DNA of 64,000 nucleotides, taken from the NCBI RefSeq assembly GCF_018448935.1, contig NZ_RCWC01000002.1, forward strand, positions 233,740 through 297,739, given 5' to 3'. Below, piece by piece: positions 29,376-39,308 of this stretch. The position numbers and the translations under genes are program-made. The stretch is from Photorhabdus noenieputensis (GTDB lineage: Bacteria; Pseudomonadota; Gammaproteobacteria; Enterobacterales; Enterobacteriaceae). The first letter of the stretch is position 1. Every line of letters begins with the position of its first letter. Below the pieces are notes generated by a model that was not told the DNA's origin, did not search any database, and saw nothing but the letters and a program-made list of their open reading frames with translations.

Positions 29376-29612
29376 AGCTCTTTGAATTATCTAATAAATG
29401 CCTTGAATGATAAGAGTACAGCAATCAATATGGGTTTTGTAGTCGTTTGGCTTAAGCGTTATGACATACGTCACAGTCTGGTAACAAAGCCCCTTATACT
29501 TTATTCATCTTCCTTATCACGAAGCACTATTCGGGAATGCTAGCTACAAGATGGGTTAAGTGTCGTATGTTTGCTATGATGAAGAAATAGCCAGAGGAGA
29601 ACAGCAAATTAA
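29376..29612. other. intergenic region upstream of the helicase gene
   Basis: It probably contains the promoter of the helicase-RecQ/PRTase-dprA set. I found no convincing -35/-10 pair and no other gene. Confidence 0.4.
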
Positions 29613-29693
29613 ATGGATGATTTAACAAAATTATTCCCTGATGTTGCGGATGCGTTGGGGATTGAATCTGTCGCAATTGTAGAGAAAGATTAA
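29613..29693 (+). CDS. 26-residue ORF or gene remnant
   Basis: Reads MDDLTKLFPDVADALGIESV then AIVEKD, preceded by GAGGAG at 14 bp, which is long spacing. It ends 3 bp before the integrase remnant. The sequence looks like real protein, but I do not recognise it and it may be the leftover of a longer gene. Confidence 0.25.
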   Translation: MDDLTKLFPDVADALGIESVAIVEKD

Positions 29694-29696
29694 GAC

Positions 29697-29753
29697 ATGA
29701 GCCCCAAAATGAAGCCCAATGTCCGTCAAATCGAGACCGTAAAGCCTAAATAA
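29697..29753 (+). pseudogene. integrase N-terminal remnant
   Basis: Reads MSPKMKPNVRQIETVKPK then TAA. It aligns with the start of the intact integrase at 16380 (MKLNARQIEAEKPK), and the DNA just before it (GCCCCAAAA) matches as well. Nothing recognisable follows. It marks a likely boundary of a further element that now contains the fec genes. Confidence 0.65.
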
Positions 29754-29807
29754 CATCAGCTTTACTTAAGAACAGCAATCTCACCATCACATAAATTCAA
29801 GCTCGGC

Positions 29808-29873
29808 TTTTTGGGTTGGGTGGTATAAATAATGAATCCCGACACAACCTCTAACAAAAAACCGAGCATATTA
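29808..29873. repeat. inverted repeat (AGCTCGGCTTTTT / AAAAAACCGAGC)
   Basis: Two 12-bp arms with one mismatch are separated by about 43 bp, just downstream of fecE (which reads leftwards). The right-hand arm read on the minus strand gives GCTCGG followed by T6, so this could end the fec transcript. It could also be an element end. Confidence 0.4.
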
Positions 29874-29918
29874 AGCCGTACTGGAGAAGAGAACCAACAC
29901 GTTACATTAGATTCCCGC

Positions 29919-30686
29919 TTAACACACCACACACATTGGTTTACCTGAAACGGGTTCGGGATGAATTTCCGCTTCGATGCTGAATACCCGCTGTAATAAT
30001 TTCGGTGTCATAACCTCTTCGGGTGAGCCTTGGGCGACAATCTGCCCTTGGGAAAGCAGCACCAAGTGGTCACAGTACCGGCTAGCCTGATTGAGGTCAT
30101 GAAGTACGGTCACGACCGTTTTTCCTTCATTGTTCAGTTCACGCAGCAGCTTCATCAATTCCACCTGATGGTTGATGTCCAGGTATGTCGTGGGTTCGTC
30201 GAGCAGCACCACCGGCGTATCTTGGGCCAGAACCATCGCCAGAAAAGCGCGCTGGCGCTGCCCACCAGAAAGGTCGGCAACGCGTTTATTGGCAAGATGG
30301 CTAATCTGCGTTTTTTCCATTGCTTGTTGTACAAGATGACGATCATGAGGTGCTAAACGCCCCCAGAACGTCAGCCAAGGGCTGCGTCCGTATGCAACCA
30401 GTTCATGGACGGCGATCCCTTCTGGTGTGAGAGGATGTTGCGGTAAAAGCGCCAGATGTCTGGCGAGCTTGCGTGAGGAAAAGTGCGCTAAAGGTTCACT
30501 ATCTATTGTTATCTTTCCAGATAATGGCGTTAATAGCCGTGAAAAGCATTTCAGTAATGTCGATTTTCCGCAGCCGTTGGGGCCGAGCAGAGCCGTGATT
30601 TTTCCGGTCGGGAGGGTGAGCGACAGGTCATTTAGAATACGTTTCTCCCCGTAGCCCGCAGATAACTTTTCCGTAGCCAGTTGCAT
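29919..30686 (-). CDS. fecE: ferric citrate ABC transporter, ATP-binding protein
   Basis: 255 residues. Walker A is GPNGCGKST (about 34-42), signature LSGGQRQRAFLAM and Walker B VVLLDEPTTYLD, ending EIHPEPVSGKPMCVVC, the same ending block as E. coli FecE. It energises FecCD in the inner membrane. It starts on the base next to the fecD stop and is the last gene of fecABCDE. Confidence 0.95.
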   Translation of the reverse strand: MQLATEKLSAGYGEKRILNDLSLTLPTGKITALLGPNGCGKSTLLKCFSRLLTPLSGKITIDSEPLAHFSSRKLARHLALLPQHPLTPEGIAVHELVAYGRSPWLTFWGRLAPHDRHLVQQAMEKTQISHLANKRVADLSGGQRQRAFLAMVLAQDTPVVLLDEPTTYLDINHQVELMKLLRELNNEGKTVVTVLHDLNQASRYCDHLVLLSQGQIVAQGSPEEVMTPKLLQRVFSIEAEIHPEPVSGKPMCVVC

Positions 30687-31643
30687 TTAACGTGTCCTCA
30701 CTAAAAGCCAGAAGAAATAAGGGGCGCCAATGATGGCGGTCAGTACGCCAGCAGGCAATTCCATTGGTGGGGCTATGGTCCTTGCCAGCAAATCGGCTAG
30801 TAGTAGAACCAGAGCACCCATAAGCATGGATGTTGGTATAAGCCAGCGATGCCGTCCTCCCACAAGTTTGCGAACGAGATGGGGTACCACGAGGCTGATA
30901 AAACCAATCGGCCCGCAAACGGCAACGCCTGTTGCGGCGAGCGCTACTGCCAGCATTAATCCCCAGGATTGTACCTGTAGGAGCGAGACGCCCAGTGTGC
31001 TGGCGCTGTCATCACCAAGTGCCAGCAAATCTAAATCGCGACAAAAACGCAGGCTGAGCGGTATCAGTATTATCAATACTGGCAAGGCTATAGCCACAAA
31101 CTGCCAGTCGCGTCCCCACAGGCTGCCGGTCAGCCACAACAGCGCGTTATTGATATCTTGTGGGCGTGAGAGCATGAGGTAGTCGGTGATGCTTGTCCAG
31201 GTAGCTGAAAGTGCGACGCCAACCAGTGCAAGGCGCAGTGGCGAAGAGGGTCCGGCAATTGCCCGCAGCAGGATTAGCGCAGCCATTCCACCGCCAAAAG
31301 CGAGTAGCGGAAGCCACTGCACTGGCAGAGAAGGGAAAAGGAGCAGCGCACTTACCGACGCCAGGCTTGCTGCATGATTTACCCCTAGTACATCGGGGGA
31401 GGCCAATGGATTACGAACAATACCCTGAACCAGAACGCCGGAAAGCGCCAGCGCAGCGCCTACAGTGATGGCGAGTAAAATACGCGGCAGGCGGTACTGC
31501 GTTAGCACAAAGTGGTGTTTGTCACTGGGTTGCCAGCCGCTTATTAACGCTTCCCAAGGAAGTGGTTGTGCGCCCATGCGTAGTGCTAGCACCAGCGTAA
31601 CAGCCAGCAACACTACTAAAAGTAAGATAACCTGACGATTCAT
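30687..31643 (-). CDS. fecD: ferric citrate ABC transporter, permease FecD
   Basis: 318 residues, the length of E. coli FecD, with about ten membrane spans of the FecCD family. The start MNRQVILLLVVLLAV at 31643 overlaps the fecC stop (ATGA); the longer frame upstream is a read-back into fecC and is rejected. The motif RNPLASPDVLGVNHAASLAS is typical. It forms the channel with FecC. Confidence 0.93.
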   Translation of the reverse strand: MNRQVILLLVVLLAVTLVLALRMGAQPLPWEALISGWQPSDKHHFVLTQYRLPRILLAITVGAALALSGVLVQGIVRNPLASPDVLGVNHAASLASVSALLLFPSLPVQWLPLLAFGGGMAALILLRAIAGPSSPLRLALVGVALSATWTSITDYLMLSRPQDINNALLWLTGSLWGRDWQFVAIALPVLIILIPLSLRFCRDLDLLALGDDSASTLGVSLLQVQSWGLMLAVALAATGVAVCGPIGFISLVVPHLVRKLVGGRHRWLIPTSMLMGALVLLLADLLARTIAPPMELPAGVLTAIIGAPYFFWLLVRTR

Positions 31644-32638
31644 GTTCGCCTCCTTGCCAGCCAGACAAAGCAGGGTGCGCCAATCAGCGCCAGTACCGCG
31701 CCTGCCGGGAGTTCTCCTGGCCAGGCTAGTGCACGGGCCAGTAAATCCGCAAGTAGCATAAACACCGCTCCCAGCAACATGCACATTGGCAGTGTGCGGC
31801 GTAGATCATAGCCAACCCAGAAACGCGCCAGATGCGGCATTAGCAGGCCAATAAACACGATTGGCCCAGCCACACTGACGCAGGCTCCCACCAGAATCAG
31901 TACCGCCAGACTGACGAAGATACGCAGTCGCGTCAGGTTCACACCAAGCGTATGGGCACTGACATCGCCAGCGTTGAGCAGATTAAGCGATTTCGCCAAC
32001 AATAAAACCACAGGTACAGTGACCACCACGAAAGGGAATAGTTGCCAGAATTCAGGCCAGCGAACATGGGAGACTCCCCCCGCCAGCCAGTAAAAAATGC
32101 CATAAGCATGATCTTCGGCAAGCAGTAGCGTAATACGTGTTAGTGCCATACATAAGGCAGATAAGGCAATGCCTGCCAGAATTAGCTGGTTGCGATCGTA
32201 TTTTTGTTGCCAGCCACCACTTGCGGCCATCACCATCATCCAGCTAATGCCGCCGCCGCAGGCCGCCACCAAAGAAATGGAATATCCGGCCAGCAGTGCC
32301 GGGTTGCAAGCGCTAACCAGCGCCATAGCCAGTGCAGCGCCACTGTTAATGCCTAGTAAGGAGGGGGAGGCCAGCGGATTATGCGTGAGCGTCTGGAGTA
32401 GTGCGCCGGATAATGCCAGAGCTGCGCCGAGCAGAATAGCAACCAGACTGCGTGGTAGCCGCAGGTTGATAACCAGCGCTTCAGGTAGCGTCGGTGTATG
32501 GCCTGGCACCAGTGCCTTGAGTGCGCTGATGGCGGGAATGGGAATCGCAGAATAACAAAACAGGCTGAGCCAGAATGCACTAAACAGTGCTACCAGCGGC
32601 AATCCCCAAAGCCAGACTGGATGATGGCGGCACCTCAT
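31640..32638 (-). CDS. fecC: ferric citrate ABC transporter, permease FecC
   Basis: 332 residues, the length of E. coli FecC, with the FecCD-family multi-span pattern and HNPLASPSLLGINSGAALA. Both ends overlap neighbours by four bases (ATGA with fecB and fecD), showing a tightly coupled operon. It pairs with FecD. Confidence 0.93.
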   Translation of the reverse strand: MRCRHHPVWLWGLPLVALFSAFWLSLFCYSAIPIPAISALKALVPGHTPTLPEALVINLRLPRSLVAILLGAALALSGALLQTLTHNPLASPSLLGINSGAALAMALVSACNPALLAGYSISLVAACGGGISWMMVMAASGGWQQKYDRNQLILAGIALSALCMALTRITLLLAEDHAYGIFYWLAGGVSHVRWPEFWQLFPFVVVTVPVVLLLAKSLNLLNAGDVSAHTLGVNLTRLRIFVSLAVLILVGACVSVAGPIVFIGLLMPHLARFWVGYDLRRTLPMCMLLGAVFMLLADLLARALAWPGELPAGAVLALIGAPCFVWLARRRT

Positions 32639-33543
32639 GGTGTTTCATTAACTGGCTGATGATGGAAGATTTTTATTGCATCACTGCCAATGCGTTCTGC
32701 GGCAAATATCCCGCGCATGCGAGCCCATGTGTTGCTGTCTACCGCCGCTATCTGACGTTTTTGCTGTGCTGTCATCATCTGCCACAGCGCATCTTGTTGC
32801 CAGCGTTTGACGATGCTTTCCTGACGATAGTGGGCCACGATAAGCCAGTCAGGATTGAAAGCCAGTAACTGTTCAAGGCTGAGAGAAGCCATTGCTGAAT
32901 GGTTAACTGGAGTGGGAACTTTCAGCCCTAATGCCGCTAAGACGCTGCCGGTATAGGTATCGCTGGAGTGCAGATTAAATTGCTGTTCGCGCGAGGTACC
33001 AAAAACCACGCTGACGCCTTGTGGCAACTGGCTAGCATAGCCTTTCATGCGTTCACGGTGCTCTGCCAGCCGTTTCTGCATCTCACTATCTTTCCCCATG
33101 ACTTTGCCGATGATCGCGGCAGATTGCAGGTTTTCTTCGTAAGTTTCGTTACGGGACTTGAGTAGCAGAACGGGAGCGATGCCCTTGAGTGACCGATAAA
33201 TCCCCGTGTGGCGTTGACTGTCTGCAATGATGAGATCTGGTTTTAGCGCACTGATGGCTTCAAGGCTTGGCTGGGCGCGAGTGCCCGTTGATTGCCAGGG
33301 TTTAATACGCTGTCGAACATCGGTGAGGATGCGCTGCGGATCATTATCATCGGCAACACCCACCGGGCTGATATTGATGGCGGCCAATGCATCAGCAAAC
33401 GACAACTCCAGCACGACCACGCGTTGGGGAACGGTATTGATGGTAAAACTGCCCTGCTCATCCTGTACTGTGACCGCAATGGCGTGGGGCAGACTGGTGA
33501 AGAAGAGCAAAACGATAAACATAACGTGAATCGGTGTAAGCAT
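32635..33543 (-). CDS. fecB: ferric citrate-binding periplasmic protein
   Basis: 302 residues with a Sec signal peptide (about 1-23, ending AIA). The binding-protein body is close to E. coli FecB: RVVVLELSFADALAA, WQSTGTRAQPSLEAISALKPDLIIADS, SRNETYEENLQSAAIIG and WARMRGIFAAERI. It delivers iron (or ferric dicitrate) from the periplasm to FecCDE. Confidence 0.95.
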   Translation of the reverse strand: MLTPIHVMFIVLLFFTSLPHAIAVTVQDEQGSFTINTVPQRVVVLELSFADALAAINISPVGVADDNDPQRILTDVRQRIKPWQSTGTRAQPSLEAISALKPDLIIADSQRHTGIYRSLKGIAPVLLLKSRNETYEENLQSAAIIGKVMGKDSEMQKRLAEHRERMKGYASQLPQGVSVVFGTSREQQFNLHSSDTYTGSVLAALGLKVPTPVNHSAMASLSLEQLLAFNPDWLIVAHYRQESIVKRWQQDALWQMMTAQQKRQIAAVDSNTWARMRGIFAAERIGSDAIKIFHHQPVNETP

Positions 33544-33566
33544 AACTTAGCTCCAGAAATAGCAAA

Positions 33567-33584
33567 GCCGGGCGATAGCCCGGC
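33567..33584 (-). terminator. fecA-fecB intergenic hairpin
   Basis: A perfect GCCGGGC-GATA-GCCCGGC hairpin in the 59-bp gap between fecA and fecB, without a T tract. It probably stabilises the fecA message or attenuates, giving more receptor than transporter, as is thought for the E. coli operon. Confidence 0.6.
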
Positions 33585-33602
33585 GAACGGATTAATGTAA
33601 CG

Positions 33603-35963
33603 TTAGAATTTTACAGAACCCAGCATATAGAACGTACGTGGCTGCCCGGCGTAGATGCCTTTGTTATTATCATCATAGGAACGGGTGTAATACTCGTGGT
33701 CGAAAATGTTTTTCACCCCCAAGGCCACACTCAGATTAGCCATGCGTGGACCGAAGTCATACGCCACGCGCGTATCCCACAGCATAAAGCCTGGAATGCG
33801 ACCGGTGCTGCCATTGGCGCTTTCCTGCACGGTATTAGCGTTATCAGCAAATTGGCTGGATTGGGATGTACTGTTGAGGTTGAAGGTCCAGTTACCCGGT
33901 TTGTAATCTATGCCAAATGCACCTTTGTGTTTCGGTGAGAACGGCACTTGATTCCCGTAGGTGTTGCCCTCTTCACGAATTTCCGCGCTCACATATGTGT
34001 AGCTGGCGTAAACCGAAACGTTCTCCAATTTGGGCGTAAGTTCGGAAAGATCGTAACGTGCCTGAGTTTCCAGCCCAGTGTGTCGGGTTTTTCCACGTGC
34101 CGTAACAGTATCGTTAGTTTGGTTGGAGTCGTACTGGTTGTTGAAGTTAATCAGGAACAGCCCCATTTCCGCAGCCAATGCGCCGTCGTCGTAGCGAGTT
34201 CCGACTTCCCAGGTTCGCGCCTTTTCCGGTTCTACATTGCCGCTTTTCACCGCCTTGCCAATTTGGCTGTACTGTACGGTACCGAATGAACCTTCCGTAT
34301 TGGCGTAAAGATTCCAGCTATCAGTAACGTGATAAAGAACATTGAGTGCTGGCAGCGGCGCATCGTAACTGACTTCTTGGCGGGTGCCTTTCACATTGTT
34401 GTTTTGGAAGGATTTGATATGTTCGAATCGTATCCCCGGCGTGATGGTCCAGTTGCCGATGTCAATGCGGTCATCAATATACCAAGCATGTGCCTGGGTG
34501 CCGGAACGGGTATTACGGTCATAAGGGCTTGACGTGCTAGGTAATTCGCCGCTGCTGGTGGCGGTGTAGTAACGCATTTCGTGACTGGATTCATTCACAT
34601 AACGGTAGCCAATCCCTACTTCGTGGGCCGAAGGACCTAAATTGAAGAGCTGACTATAACGTGGTTCGATGCTGCGCACCCAGTATTCGCGTGGGGAAAG
34701 GGTAATGCGCTTGCCCTGTTCAAGATAGCCGCTGCGCAAGGTATGAGTATATAAGCCCTGAATATTGAATTTATGCTGTTGGTCAGGTTGATACTGATAG
34801 CTGAGACTTGCAAGCTGACGGCGGCCCCAGAAGCGGTCATATGGGCGAGTGGATTGCCAGCGATTGGCATCGTAATCGGCGCGTGAAAGGCCCCCGGGCA
34901 TATCCGCGCGGCCATCATAATATTGCAGTAGGCTGTTGAAAGTGTGCACTTCATTGGGTGCATAGCGGCTTTTGAGCATCACATCGTCAATGTGCGTGGC
35001 GCTGTGTTCGCGCCAGTCGCTGCCGCGTGTGCCGGAGTAGAGAAGAGCCGTGCCGAAACCGTTATCTGCCGTACCGCCGATCATGAAATTATGGGTTTCT
35101 TTTGGATTATTTTGTGAGGATGTGGGGCTGAGTTGTCCTTCCACACTTGCGTCAATACCAAAATTCTGCGGGATAGCGCGGGTCACGAAATTCACCACAC
35201 CACCGACGCTTTGTGGCCCGTAGCGTACAGCGCCGCCGCCGCGTACCACGTCTATTGCGTCCATGTTGCCGAGAGATACTGGCGCTAACGATAGTTGTGG
35301 CTGTCCATAAGGCGCGAAGGGTACTGGAACGCCATCCATCAGAACCGTAGAGCGGCTAGCGAGACGTGGGTTCAGGCCACGAATGCCAAAGTTCATCGCT
35401 AAGTCGTGGCTGCCGGTACCATTGTTTTCTGGTGCGTTGACGCCGGGAATGCGGTTCAGCACTTCACGCATTGTGGTTGCGCCTGTTTTAGCAAAATCTT
35501 CCCGGCGGACGACATCACGTGCGCCTGCATGTTCAAACACGTCAGCTTCACGTGCACTACCTAGCCAGTCTCCTACCACGGTCAGCACGTCTTTTTGCGC
35601 AACAGGGGCGGGTTCGAGTGTGAACGTGTTATTGTCCAATGTTTTCACCTGCAAATCAGTGCCGACCAGCAAGGTATTCAGTCCATCGGTGATGGAGTAA
35701 TTGCCGTGTAGACCGCGACTCTGTTTGCCGTGGGTTAAGCTGGCATCTACTGAAAGGGTAATACCGGCGTGGATGGAGTATTGATTCAGAACTTTATCCA
35801 GTTCGCCTGCATTAATGTCATAGTGTACGCTAGCTGGCTCTACCGCAGCATACGTTATCCCTGAGGTTAGGCAAGCCACCGGTAGCAGGCTCAAACGAAT
35901 CGCCATTACCAGCGGTGTTGCTTTGTGAAGCGCGCGCAGTGGCTGTGCACGTAAAGGCATCAT
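33603..35963 (-). CDS. fecA: TonB-dependent ferric citrate outer-membrane transducer
   Basis: 786 residues. Signal peptide to about residue 39 (TYA), an STN signalling domain (about 42-120: [23 protein letters not shown]), TonB box DVLTVVG, a plug domain with the [15 protein letters not shown] and [20 protein letters not shown] blocks, and a 22-strand barrel ending in GSVKF with the C-terminal Phe. Loss of substrate signal is passed from the STN domain to FecR in the periplasm. Very close to E. coli FecA. It is GC-richer than its surroundings. Confidence 0.95.
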   Translation of the reverse strand: MMPLRAQPLRALHKATPLVMAIRLSLLPVACLTSGITYAAVEPASVHYDINAGELDKVLNQYSIHAGITLSVDASLTHGKQSRGLHGNYSITDGLNTLLVGTDLQVKTLDNNTFTLEPAPVAQKDVLTVVGDWLGSAREADVFEHAGARDVVRREDFAKTGATTMREVLNRIPGVNAPENNGTGSHDLAMNFGIRGLNPRLASRSTVLMDGVPVPFAPYGQPQLSLAPVSLGNMDAIDVVRGGGAVRYGPQSVGGVVNFVTRAIPQNFGIDASVEGQLSPTSSQNNPKETHNFMIGGTADNGFGTALLYSGTRGSDWREHSATHIDDVMLKSRYAPNEVHTFNSLLQYYDGRADMPGGLSRADYDANRWQSTRPYDRFWGRRQLASLSYQYQPDQQHKFNIQGLYTHTLRSGYLEQGKRITLSPREYWVRSIEPRYSQLFNLGPSAHEVGIGYRYVNESSHEMRYYTATSSGELPSTSSPYDRNTRSGTQAHAWYIDDRIDIGNWTITPGIRFEHIKSFQNNNVKGTRQEVSYDAPLPALNVLYHVTDSWNLYANTEGSFGTVQYSQIGKAVKSGNVEPEKARTWEVGTRYDDGALAAEMGLFLINFNNQYDSNQTNDTVTARGKTRHTGLETQARYDLSELTPKLENVSVYASYTYVSAEIREEGNTYGNQVPFSPKHKGAFGIDYKPGNWTFNLNSTSQSSQFADNANTVQESANGSTGRIPGFMLWDTRVAYDFGPRMANLSVALGVKNIFDHEYYTRSYDDNNKGIYAGQPRTFYMLGSVKF

Positions 35964-36047
35964 AACGTCTCCATAATCATTTTGTTGCTGTATTCACTTA
36001 TGAAGTCGAACGAGGAAACAAAAAGGACAATTGAAAATGATAATTTT
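35964..36047 (-). promoter_or_regulatory. fecA promoter region (expected FecI target)
   Basis: An 84-bp gap between fecR and fecA. In E. coli the FecI sigma factor reads the fecA promoter from this position. I cannot fix -35/-10 elements by eye. A Fur-box-like sequence overlaps its upstream edge. Confidence 0.5.
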
Positions 36048-36051
36048 TTAC
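36033..36051. promoter_or_regulatory. Fur-box-like site upstream of fecA
   Basis: GAAAATGATAATTTTTTAC agrees with the 19-bp Fur consensus at about 15 positions by hand count. It overlaps the fecR stop codon and faces fecA. Confidence 0.5.
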
Positions 36052-37025
36052 GTTAACGATTTTTCTACGGGCAGAACATTCACCCAATAACGGGTAATGT
36101 ATTGAATCTTAACGGGAAGTGTTTTCTCTATGACGGTTAATATCGTATCGGTATTTTTTATCGGGAAAGTGCCGCTTAACCGCAGCGAGGCAACGGCCGG
36201 GTCGCAGCGTAATATACCGCTTCGATAGCGGGAGAGGGTTGCTATTACTTCATTCAGTGGCTTATCGCTGAAGCTTAGTACACCCTGCGTCCATGCGTTG
36301 TCTTCGGCGGTTGCCGCAGTCAGTTCACCAAAATCTGTGGCGCTGAATCTTAGGCTTTCGCCCTGACGCACAATGCATTTATGATCGGCACCGGTCAGTA
36401 TCACCTCTACGGCATGTTGCTGAACGCTAAGTAGTGTGGCGTTGGCTTCCTGGCGAACCGTAAATTTGGTACCTAGCGCAGTCAGTTGTGCATGACGGGT
36501 TTGTACACGAAACAGCTTTGCTTCGGTATCATGCCCGGTAGTGATGGCAATTTCGCCGTACCGGAGATGTACCAGACGTTGTTGAGGAGTAAAATGGACA
36601 TCTGCGGCACTGTCGGTATTGAGTGTAAGAAGTGTGCCATCGCTCAGTCGATAATGCTGAATATCTCCTTTAGCAGTATGGTAATCGGCCCGCAGACCTT
36701 CTCCCACTTCCGAACACCACAGTTGCCAGCCACCGCCAGCCCCTAGTAGTAACAGTATGCCTTTCATCACCCTGCGTCGTGACAGGTAAGTTTCCTGAAG
36801 TGTGTGGCTTGCCACATTACCTGGCACGACAAGCATCTGGTTGCGCAGATTTTCCACTTGCTGCCACGCCCATTGATGATCTGGATGCTGTTCGTACCAG
36901 CGTTGCCATTTTTCAGTTTGCAGCGGACTGACCTGATCGCTACTCAGTATCGCATACCAGTGTGATGCTGATTTTAATGCCTGGCGGCGAGAATGGGTTA
37001 ACATGGTATCCATATCAGAGTCCAT
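36048..37025 (-). CDS. fecR: FecR anti-sigma / sigma-activating membrane regulator
   Basis: 325 residues. A cytoplasmic N-terminal domain ([28 protein letters not shown]) precedes one membrane span (about 89-105, [15 protein letters not shown]) and a periplasmic C-terminal domain that contacts FecA. The N-terminal segment is needed for FecI activity in E. coli. The start is uncertain: ATGs at residues 1, 5 and 8 are all possible, and the E. coli protein would align best with the later ones. It overlaps fecI by 11 bp. Confidence 0.92.
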   Translation of the reverse strand: MDSDMDTMLTHSRRQALKSASHWYAILSSDQVSPLQTEKWQRWYEQHPDHQWAWQQVENLRNQMLVVPGNVASHTLQETYLSRRRVMKGILLLLGAGGGWQLWCSEVGEGLRADYHTAKGDIQHYRLSDGTLLTLNTDSAADVHFTPQQRLVHLRYGEIAITTGHDTEAKLFRVQTRHAQLTALGTKFTVRQEANATLLSVQQHAVEVILTGADHKCIVRQGESLRFSATDFGELTAATAEDNAWTQGVLSFSDKPLNEVIATLSRYRSGILRCDPAVASLRLSGTFPIKNTDTILTVIEKTLPVKIQYITRYWVNVLPVEKSLT

Positions 37026-37536
37026 GCTCCAGGCGAAACAGCAGGCAGTGCTCGGTGGCTTTGGCCATATATTTTTTCACGGAACTGACGGACACATTGA
37101 GGCGTGAAGCAATGTCGCTGTAGGTCAAATTTTCAAGCTGAGACAATAAAAACGCTTGACGTGTTTTGTTGCTCAGACCATCGATCATCTGGTCGATTTG
37201 CTGGAGTGTTTCAAGTTGACACTGACGGATTTCCGGCGAGGGCATAAGCGCCTCGGGCCGTTGCGCCAGTAGTTCCAGATAGGCTTTTTCCAGCGCGTTG
37301 CGGCGAAATAGATCGATCATTATCCTTTTGGCGATCGTACAGAGGAAGGATTTTTGGTCGCGAATGGCTTGTAGCGAGTCGCCGGTCATCACACGCAGGA
37401 AGGTATCCTGCGCTACGTCATCGGCGTCGAAGGACGATTGCAGTTTGCGCGTGAGCCAGTTTTTCAGCCAGCCATGATGCTCGCCGTAAAGCGATTCAAA
37501 CGTTAGCTCAGCAGAAACAACAATGCGGTCAGACAT
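37015..37536 (-). CDS. fecI: RNA polymerase sigma factor FecI (ECF)
   Basis: 173 residues, same length as E. coli FecI. Region 2 ([15 protein letters not shown]) and region 4 ([30 protein letters not shown]) are clear. It directs transcription of fecABCDE when FecA/FecR signal ferric citrate. A Fur-box-like site lies upstream, so iron would repress it. Confidence 0.95.
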   Translation of the reverse strand: MSDRIVVSAELTFESLYGEHHGWLKNWLTRKLQSSFDADDVAQDTFLRVMTGDSLQAIRDQKSFLCTIAKRIMIDLFRRNALEKAYLELLAQRPEALMPSPEIRQCQLETLQQIDQMIDGLSNKTRQAFLLSQLENLTYSDIASRLNVSVSSVKKYMAKATEHCLLFRLEHGL

Positions 37537-37581
37537 ACCCTATAACATCAAAAGTCAATAATCACGGTATCATCTTAATGT

Positions 37582-37600
37582 GAGAATAGTTATCGTTACA
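37582..37600. promoter_or_regulatory. Fur-box-like site upstream of fecI
   Basis: GAGAATAGTTATCGTTACA agrees with the 19-bp Fur consensus at about 12 positions, located about 45 bp before fecI. Fur control of fecIR is established in E. coli. Confidence 0.55.
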
Positions 37601-38232
37601 ATCATTACGAAGGTTTTTTATTTCATATTGATGTAACTTAAGTCTCCATAGTCTGGAGACCTATCTCTGTTTCGTTAAAATGTTGGAGAAAGCGGTTAAT
37701 GAAGATTGAGCTACGGTTGGAAAAAAACTGAAGCCTGTCATAAAAGAGCGGTAAAGAAAGGTGAAAGTCGATATGACCGACCAGAAAGTGGATTTATACA
37801 CCGAGCCAATTAACCTAAAGAGCGCTTTTTACTTACTCCATAAGATCCCGATTTGTTCAGGTTAGACCGTATGGTTTATCGTTTTTCGTGCTATCTGAAA
37901 GCAAAGGGTTACAGAAACTTTCACTCATTCGAGTAAAAGTAAATATGCCTTATCCTGAACGTGATAAAACAGGTATTTAAGAAAAGCCGTTTTTGTCTAT
38001 CAGTGTGGTTTTAGAATCAGGGAAAAGAGGCAAGTGTACTATGAGTAAATAGGTAAAAACTTAAATCATCAAAGGTAAAAAGAAGTGATTAAGGATTTTT
38101 AAAGGCGGGTAAAAAATCTGATGTTATATTGACATTAAAAGAGGAAACATCGGAGAAAACAGGTTTTAAATTGATTAACCAAAGTGTAAAATAACAGTGT
38201 TAACCCAATAATATGATGTTATATCAAAACAT

Positions 38233-38259
38233 TTAACGGGATTAACGGGATTAACGGGA
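38233..38259. repeat. (TTAACGGGA)3 tandem repeat
   Basis: Three perfect 9-bp units, followed by a partial TTAA. In one frame it reads as repeated Leu-Thr-Gly, so it may be part of the decayed gene. It is also iteron-sized. Confidence 0.85.
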
Positions 38260-39097
38260 TTAAAATTTATTAAAGAAATGGGCGTTGATTTTAATACCAT
38301 TAATATACCTTTTACCCTTTCTGGTTTTAAGCCGCGTTAGGGGATGAAAAAAACTATTATATTTGCATAAACTATCTAATGAAAACCATTTGTTAAATGA
38401 ATTTTTATTTAAAAATATGAAAAACCTCGGAATGGGAATTGTTTTACAGATTTATTATCTTCATTAACGTGGTTTACTATCTTTTTTTACCTGCGTATTC
38501 TTTTTTTGTGTGTGTGATTATACGCTTATTTTTAACAGTGATTAATCAGCTAAGAGTAAAAAAACAGGTGCTCCATTAATGCGAGGTTTTTAAAAGGTGA
38601 AGGGTGACTAAAAACGGCCTATTTACTACCATGTTTAATGTATTTATCAGTAATGGTGTTATTCGATTTTTTTTATATTTAACTATAACCAGCAATGGCT
38701 ATTTAAAAATATAAATGCAGGGGTGGTGTTTTTTATGTAATTGATTTAAATAAATTAGCTTTTAATGAGAATAGTTAATTGAATCTAAATTTATTAACAG
38801 ATAATTTAAAATAAACCAGCGCGTAAAATAATATTATTGAAACAGAAGGATATGAAAGTATTTTACTACCGTTATTTTATGAAAAAAAACCGTAAAAAAT
38901 AATGAAATAAAAAAGGATAAAATGGTTGATTTGGTAGGATTTAATCTCTTAAAGATAGGTTGTTATCCGAAAAAACATAAGGGTAGTGACCTATAAAAAC
39001 TGATTAAAGTTCCTGATAAGATAGTGTCAGTAAATATAAAAAGTAGGCGTCAAAAGTAATAAAAAACTGTTAAATCTTTATACTGATTAAATAACTT

Positions 39098-39179
39098 TCC
39101 AAAATAGTGCTACACCTTACACACGTTACGTAACATAACATATAACTCTATATAAATAAAATCCCAAAATAGTGCTACA
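39098..39179. repeat. 16-bp direct repeat CCAAAATAGTGCTACA
   Basis: Perfect copies at 39098-39113 and 39164-39179, 66 bp apart. Confidence 0.85.
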
Positions 39180-39204
39180 TTTTATACCACTCATAATTCT
39201 ATGT

Positions 39205-39308
39205 ATAACAATGAGTTGAAGAGGGCTATGTGTATCATAATTACGAAATGTTATTTATAACAATTGGTTGAATAAAACCACGTATAGCGTAATTATGAAA
39301 CCTTATTT
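39205..39308. repeat. imperfect 52-bp tandem duplication
   Basis: Units 39205-39256 and 39257-39308 both start ATAACAAT and end TTATTT, share GTTGAA and TAATTA.GAAA blocks at equal positions, and are exactly 52 bp. Partial degenerate units seem to flank them on both sides (CACTCATAATTCTATG before; CAGTGGTTGAAAAA after). Confidence 0.75.

Noticed and set aside
31644-31784. N-terminal 47-residue extension of FecD
   Set aside because: It runs inside fecC in another frame and is not in the family; the internal ATG with ATGA overlap fits.
38233-38259. CRISPR or plasmid iteron array
   Set aside because: Three 9-bp units without spacers are not CRISPR; no replication initiator gene is nearby to support iterons.
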